Shown here: piece by piece, positions 57,800-64,000 of the stretch
How the letters are laid out: every line of letters starts with the position of its first letter
Position numbering within the stretch: the stretch's first letter is position 1
Source: Cheilinus undulatus
Lineage: Eukaryota > Chordata > Actinopteri > Labriformes > Labridae
Reading direction: 5' to 3'
DNA length: 64,000 bases
NCBI RefSeq assembly: GCF_018320785.1
Contig: NC_054877.1
Location: 10,249,030-10,313,029 of the forward strand
Made by a program: the position numbers and the translations under genes
Notes under the pieces: model-generated
What the model was told of the DNA's origin: nothing
What the model saw: only the letters and a program-made list of their open reading frames with translations
The model's database searches: none

Positions 57800-60700
57800 G
57801 TAAGTCTATAATACATTAATACTATAAAGTATATTCGTGATGATACAGTGGTCATAAGTACGTCTGATATGTTTTAATCCTGTATTTATTAGTCTTGTTT
57901 TAGTGAGATACAGTGTATTATTGGTGTAGAATTAATAACTGTGTCCCCATCGATTATTTCACAAGATAACGAGCGTGTGGATGCAGTTATACTTTGATTA
58001 AAAACCCTAACATGTAGCCACATTAACTTGAAATTCCCTAAGTGTCATATTCTACAGCCGTTTAACTGAACTGATAATTAACACGGCATGAAAAGCGCGC
58101 GCCTGCGTCGTCTGGATGGGACTGTCCCAGGAGGAGGATGCTGCCTAACTCCGTTTATTTCACATGGACATGAGGAGACAAGTGTTCACTCCAGGTGCTG
58201 TTCGTGAGAGAGAGAAAGGTAGCTTGGCTAAACCTTAGAGCGGAACTGTCCTCGTGTGCCCACTCACTGTCTGGAGGAAAAACCCCACTTGGCACACGCG
58301 CTCGGCTGTGACGTCACATGCTCTAACCGTCAGAGCTCTGACTCATAGTGAGGATTAATGTTTTCACCCATACACATACTCTGATGCTGCGTCTGTCACA
58401 GAGTGGGGATACTGCAGGGGGGGGGGGCTATCCTGATACTAGTGTGAAGTTATTCAGTCATGCCGAGTAATAGAGACCTGTCCGTGAGTCAAATTCACCC
58501 AACACATGATGACTCACTGCGCATGATCCTCCGAACACCTGATAATGAGTGTCACAGCAGGAGAAGCTGCCCCAAGATCAGCTCTGCATTTAACACTAAA
58601 ACTAAAAACAGATAGTTTAAAGCAGCAATTTATTTGCTACTTTTGCTCAAAATTAAAATAACTTATTGTCTAATTGTCTAATATTAATTTATTGTAATTA
58701 TAAGTGCACAATTTTTTATTTAACATAAGGGAAATTCTTTAACTTCTATGACTTAAGAGCTTATAAACGAGATAAAACTACATTGCATTTAACTACAGCG
58801 ATGAGAAAGTAGGGCTGCTCAATTATCCCAATCAAGATAATTCTAACTGATTCTAGGAGATTTTGATTACCAAACATAACTGTATTACTGTTTTATTTAC
58901 TTATTATGAATAAATAAAAATTACTTAACCATGTTATAAGTATCGGCGATGTAAACGTTTACTAAAAACAGAAGCCATGAGAAAGAAAGCACATGGCATG
59001 TGGCTTGATAATCATTTAATCTCCATTATCTTGTTTTCATGAATATTGTAGGCAAAAATTGTGAATGAAATTGAAAATCAATGTAATGCCCAACACTAAA
59101 AGAAATATATTCTAATGCTGTTCTATTTTGTCTTGTATAAAAGCCCCAAATACTTGGGGCTTTCTGTCAGGCAAATGGCCAACTGCTCACTTAATTACAG
59201 CTGGCTACTTTTCTCTTATTATTTACTTAAAACAGTTTTGTTAACTCATAGTGACTACTTTATCTGGACATAATAGAATTTTTTCAACAGTTATCAAATT
59301 TTAAAATTTAAATGTTTCCTTGCTACTCAAAATACATAGATTTTTTGCAGTGAAATGCCCTAACCAATAAAAAATGACTACTTCTATGCAATTAACACAT
59401 TAGTTTAATTGCTAAATTACCTCAAATATCTCTAATAGCTTTCAAAGCCAGAGAAATGCTTCATTTTTCTAGTTGTAAAGGGGAAAGTCGGTCCCATCGG
59501 TCTCTACAGACATGCAATGGTTATCATTGCTGTGGAAACGCTGGATGTTACATGAAAGACTGCTACCAAATCTACTGGAAACTGCTGTTCTGTTGCTGTA
59601 CCTCATTCATGTTTTGTGCTGCTCAGTTAGGATGGAACATGAGTATTCTCTGCCTTCAGCTACCGGTTCAATCACCCAAGCTCACCCTCGTAACACAAAG
59701 CTCGACCCCCTTCACCTCCTGTAGCCCCTCTAGGCATTTCCAGGTCAAATAGAAACCAGGAGCGCTGTTCAACTTTGTCCACCTTTGTGGCTCGCTTCTT
59801 GTTTTGAATTTGAAACTTTTCATTAAAAGTAGCACTATGGTGTACGTCCTGAACAGTCAAATGATGGATTATGCATGAGGGAGAAAATGTGTTAAAAGTG
59901 CCCTTTCTGGTTCACCTTTCAAGCATCTTGGGATCACAAGAGTGCAAACTGCAAGGAGCTGTGGAGCGTCCCAGAGAGGTGCTCCACAGTGAGCGACTCT
60001 AGCAGCTCACCCATGTTGACAAGCTTCTTTTTAATCCATCGGTGTTGACATGTAACTGTTGACTGCTGGTTATGTGATGCTGACAAGGGTGAACTTCAAA
60101 AGTATTACCCTCTTGGGACCGGTAAAGTTGACTGAATCTGAATTAGAATTAGACAAGAAATCCCGCCCCTCATATTTATCCTCATATTTAGGATGTTATA
60201 AAATCAACTATCTATTGTGTTTTATCAAAAACTTGATGTCAGTTGCAATATTCAGGCAGCCTTACTTTGGACTTTAATTACACATCACAAAACTGTCAAA
60301 GGATGCTTAATCAGTTTACCCAAACGCACATACAATGTGCATGTATTTCTGTCTTTGAGAGTAAAAGTTGCAGTTTAGGCCTAAGACAGCTGACTATCCT
60401 AAAGAAATTTCATTAGAGGGTTCATGCTGGAAAAATTAATAGAAATTTGTTATGCATTGGGAATGCACATACCATAATTTTATAACTTTTCAGGTTTGCA
60501 AATGTCCAAATTAGAGGCAGTCACAATTTATTAATGTTATTTATTTCAGAAGGGGGGGAGCCTCTCATGTTTTTTGTCTGCTTGTTTCTTTTCTTATTTT
60601 TTATGAGGGGCAGTGTTGTCCCTGAGAACAAAGAGGGCTGTAAAGAGAGTGTCTGCATAATCGGTCAAAGCTGGATTATAAGTCAGAGTAAAAGAGCAAA

Positions 60701-63568
60701 AAAAATAGCCAACGTCAATAGAAACATTTACACACAAGTCGCATGCAGGAATATAAGAGTTTCTTTGTTGGAAAAACATTGATGTCATTGTCAAAGCAGT
60801 TGTGTTAGTGTTTCTTTGCTGTTTCTTGGCGTGATCATGGTGCATTGTTGGCATAGTAAAGCCACCTTAACCTTTTAACTCTAGGTTATTATGCATGTTT
60901 GTGTTTATGTATAAATAGTACTTAAACCAGGAAAGCTATTCAGTCAGCTCAGTAACTGTTTAGAGTCCCCCTCCTTCCTGAATTCCTCTTGTTTAATCTG
61001 ATATTCCTGCGTGTTTCCTGGTTACTGAGTGCCACATGACTGTGCACGCAGAGAGAGGGCATCGCTGAGGGCAGCAAGTCACGCCACCTAAAAAAAAGGA
61101 AGAGTTTTAAAATGAAGAAAATGCAAGTCAATAAGACAAAAGGGACATAATAATACCTTTACATTATCCCACGCCTTCTCGACCTCATCTATGGTCTTAA
61201 GAAGCTTACATTTCAGCAGATTAATCCCCATGATGATTATGAAATGAGATACTCGGCAATTATGAAAGTATACTGTTACAAGAAATGTTCCCACACCCAG
61301 CTAGGGTTAGAAATGTTTCACAAGCAGTCTTAAATGCAATATCGGGTACAATGAAGACAATACACCCAAAAAATGCCAGAATTTATTAGCTCCTCCTTTA
61401 ATCTACTCATCTCCTCTTTTCCAAACAGTGGTCTCCACAGAAATATGAAACAATATAGATGCTACTTAAAGATGCTTTAAAGCAGAAAAGATGAAGACAC
61501 TTTCAATAAATCAGCTAGAAACTAGAAAGAAAAAACAAGGCAAAAGCATATTTTTTAATGCTGGATTAAACTAACAAAAAGTGTTGTGTAAGTTTTAGCA
61601 AGCAAAGCTTTGGTGTAGGGGTGTCTCTATTCGACATTTTAAAGCACTAACAGAGTATTTTGTTAAGCTAAACGTCACAGAGTGTAATACTAGCTTAAGC
61701 TACCACAGTTTTGTTGCACGTTTGTCTGAAGGCCCTGGCATAGAGTGTAATGTTGGCTCTAGCTAGTAAAGAGTGGATTATTGGCATAAACTAGCACAGA
61801 TTTTGTGTTGTTTCTCTGACTGTGGCAAAACACCGTGTCTTCAAAATTTATTTTATACAAAACAAACTTTGTTGAGACCAGTGTCTGAATCCCTGACTGA
61901 TCTTTGATTCCCTCTGGCTCTCTTCCTCTCAGTGACAGCTATGAGGAGTGCCGAGCCACAGCAGATTGGCTGCTGTCAACTACACAGGTGCGGCCAACTG
62001 TGGGAATCGTGTGCGGTTCAGGTCTTGGAGGACTGGCTGAGATGCTCAAGGACCCTCAAGTCATCAAATACAGTGACATTCCCAATTTCCCACGAAGCAC
62101 AGGTATGCACAGGCAGCAGCTCTTTGGAAAATAACAGCTGTTTTCTTGAGTTAGCATGCCAGTTTTGAGTTCTACTTGAATGCACTTGATTACTAATTAT
62201 GGTTTTGTGTGTTTATTGCAGTGCACGGTCATGCAGGCCGGCTGGTGTTTGGAACACTAAAAGGGAAGCCGTGTGTTTGCATGCAGGGCAGGTTCCACCT
62301 ATATGAGGGCTACCCAGTCCAGAAGGTTAGTTCACATTATAATCAGTTTGAGTCGGTGAAACTGGGATATTATGTGTACAAATGATCCAGTGTATATCTG
62401 TTTTTATTCCTGACACTGATAGACGTGCTTGAATCATGTGTCAGCATACATTTAACAGCTGTTTATCAGCAGTTGTTTTACAGCCGCAGGCCTCCAGCCC
62501 TGTGTGTCAACAATGATAATGCACCTGAAAACTGATGCCTTGAATGTTGAGTGCATCATTGTGTAACTGGCGGAATAATCTGGTGTAAAACGTTGCTGAA
62601 CTGCTGACATTTTGTGAATGCTATCATTCTTTTCAAGTACAGTTGTTGTTTGCTTTCCTCACATGATCGATAACCTGATGTTCTTCCTCTTCGCTCTTAT
62701 AAAACAGGAATTCACTGTTACAAATCCATGCTGGTAGAACAGTAAAATCTGCCACTTTTGCAACCGTTTTAGTGTTAAGGAATGATTGATTTGTATGTCA
62801 TAATTTGCATTTTTCATTTTTAAAGGCTAAAACATTCTTATATAAGATTGATGCATATATAGGCAACTCGTGTAAACTAGGAGGTGTTTGAAGCCTTTGC
62901 ATAGCTTCTTGATGTTTCAAACATCATGCAGATTTTTCAGATCAGATAGAGATCTCTCAAAATCCAAACACACAAAAAATCAAGTAGTGAGGGTAAAACT
63001 TGATTCTACAGGTCTGTTATAATCTCCTTTATATACAGCAGGTGTCCAGACATGGTCGCAGTTGGTGATTTGAATATATATGTTCATATCTGGCTTAACT
63101 AGAGAGAGCCTCAGCATTTGCAGGTTATCAAATGCAGTGAACATGGAAATATCTTTGTGCTTCAGCTGTGATGCTATTGGTAGCTCTGTATAATGCTTTG
63201 CAAAAATAGGATGATTTGACTGACAAATAAGGAAGCACAAAAAATATTATGTTGATCTCATACTTGCATCTCCTTATTTGAGCTGTTTTTAAGTGTGTTT
63301 CTTGTAAATGGTTTGCACGGTCACTTTTTCCAAGATGTACATAAATATTAACATCCTTGCTCTTGTGTTTTATAACATCTTGTTCCCTTCAGATCACGCT
63401 GCCCATGCGTGTCTTCAAGCTGATGGGTGTGGAGACGATGATCCTGACCAATGCAGCCGGAGGCCTCAATCAGGACTACAAGGTGGGAGACGTCATGATC
63501 ATCAAGGACCACATCAACATGCCTGGGTTTGCTGGAGTCAACCCACTGAAAGGGCCCAACGATGAGAG
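57771..63568 (+). CDS. pnp: Purine nucleoside phosphorylase, 5' four exons (partial)
   Basis: Exons 57771-57799, 61933-62102, 62222-62325 and 63393-63568 join in frame to 479 nt, about 159 residues; human PNP has 289, so the C-terminal part lies beyond the window. Landmarks: [15 protein letters not shown] near the N-terminus; [16 protein letters not shown] (phosphate-binding loop with Ser); [22 protein letters not shown] (His of the active site); [15 protein letters not shown] (Arg/His/Tyr); [22 protein letters not shown] (base-pocket Ala-Asn); [20 protein letters not shown]. Reaction: phosphorolysis of inosine and guanosine to base and ribose-1-phosphate, in the cytosol. The Glu and Asn of the purine site are expected downstream. 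Teleosts have several pnp paralogues, one of which (pnp4a in zebrafish) marks iridophores; I cannot tell which this is. Confidence 0.93.
57800..61932 (+). other. pnp intron 1
   Basis: 4133 bp with donor GTAAGT and acceptor CTCTCAG. The first 500 bp are CpG-rich and hold a palindromic CRE (58309-58316). A fragment starting 'tagggctgctcaattat' at 58812 resembles the end of a fish hAT-derived repeat. Nothing else recognisable to 61932. Confidence 0.8.
58309..58320. promoter_or_regulatory. Overlapping CRE and E-box/M-box-like site
   Basis: TGACGTCA at 58309-58316 is a full palindromic CRE. Its last bases begin GTCACATG (58313-58320), an E-box of the MITF/TFE type. It lies 510 bp inside pnp intron 1, in the CpG-rich zone. 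Function is inferred from the motif only. Confidence 0.35.
61933..62102 (+). CDS. pnp: pnp coding exon 2
   Basis: 170 nt, phase 2 in and phase 1 out; acceptor CTCTCAG, donor GTATGC. Encodes [15 protein letters not shown] through the phosphate loop CGSGLGG to NFPRST. Confidence 0.93.
62222..62325 (+). CDS. pnp: pnp coding exon 3
   Basis: 104 nt, phase 1 in and phase 0 out; acceptor ATTGCAG, donor GTTAGT. Encodes [16 protein letters not shown] and [15 protein letters not shown]. The residue before Gly-His is His, where human PNP has Pro (VPGH). Confidence 0.93.
62326..63392 (+). other. pnp intron 3
   Basis: 1067 bp with donor GTTAGT and acceptor CCTTCAG. No repeat or gene recognised. Confidence 0.8.
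63393..63568 (+). CDS. pnp: pnp coding exon 4
   Basis: 176 nt, phase 0 in and phase 2 out, donor GTAGGT. Encodes [20 protein letters not shown], then [20 protein letters not shown] and [19 protein letters not shown]. The remaining exons lie beyond the right edge; 63569-64000 is intron with nothing recognisable. Confidence 0.93.
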
Positions 63569-64000
63569 GTAGGTGGAGAAAAACAATGAAAAGTGGATGG
63601 ATGTTCCTTTTTTATGTGTGGAAAAATACTGTTAATTGTGTTATAATTTTGTTGCTGCTTATAGTAAATGTTTGAAATGACAAGTGTAGATATTTTAAGC
63701 TGGAAAGTACGTGGCAGGTGCATATTTGTTTACTCAAATTTGAAAAAAGTCAATAGAATTAGACTCTGTTTTCACTTTGCCTTAAAGTCCATATTGGTTA
63801 TATCTGATAGCTCAGACTGCACACAGAGGTGGTTTTAGATGTGTATGCATGCTGACATGCATTGAAGACTGCCCTATCAACTGATGTATGACAGAATTTG
63901 AGAGAAAAAACAGTGAATGTGGCACTGCAATCCTCTTAGCTGGTAGCTAATTCACCCCAGTCATTTGAATTTCTAATGGCCTCACTGCATATAGCAAGCA

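Noticed and set aside
1..64000. CRISPR array, operon or prokaryotic mobile system
   Set aside because: The window is vertebrate nuclear DNA with spliced genes. The tandem arrays lack the repeat-spacer pattern.

Overview
This window is vertebrate nuclear DNA, almost certainly from a ray-finned fish. Two genes are recognisable and both are split by introns with GT...AG borders: a Kir4.1-type inward-rectifier potassium channel (kcnj10, minus strand, 17629 to 10165, complete coding sequence) and the 5' four exons of a purine nucleoside phosphorylase (pnp family, plus strand, from 57771, running off the right edge). The rest is AT-rich non-coding DNA filled with the usual fish transposable elements: Tc1-like and hAT DNA transposons, MITEs, LINEs related to Rex1/L2, short tRNA-like repeats and degenerate minisatellites.

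Layout. 1-3.9 kb: two small plus-strand exon candidates that join in frame and end in a stop, perhaps the 3' end of an unrecognised gene whose body lies left of the window. 4-9.2 kb: a MITE-like element with internal ~128-bp tandem repeats, a complete hAT-type element with an exact 8-bp target-site duplication, and a SINE with a 17-bp duplication. 10.1-17.6 kb: kcnj10, five coding exons. Its introns hold a LINE (intron 4), a hAT element with a mariner-type element nested in it (intron 3) and a Tc1 remnant (intron 1). 18-34 kb: intergenic, with a degenerate low-complexity array, Tc1 pieces, a large inverted-repeat MITE and several copies of one dispersed repeat family. 34.9-35.7 kb: a seven-unit ~118-bp tandem array. 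36.9-37.9 kb: a CAT-rich array split by a short repeat. 39.2-40.5 kb: a Tc1 copy with a second piece joined in inverted orientation. 41-46.8 kb: degenerate arrays, a 650-bp purine-strand array and a LINE with a recognisable reverse-transcriptase core. 50.2-54.6 kb: a LINE 3' fragment, then a coding-like minus-strand fragment split by a 2.2-kb hAT element with an exact 8-bp duplication. 57.5-64 kb: the CpG-rich pnp promoter region, exon 1, a 4.1-kb intron 1 and exons 2-4.

The two genes are functionally unrelated: one is a membrane K+ channel and the other a cytosolic purine-salvage enzyme. Nothing suggests that they work together. I did not find a new gene system. The most useful observations are the intron-split Kir4.1 coding region, the datable nested transposon insertions, the disrupted coding-like fragment at 51.3-54.0 kb, the orphan C-terminal exon at 3.7 kb, and several tandem arrays that may be lineage-specific. 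All homology statements rest on recognising motifs by eye; no search was run.
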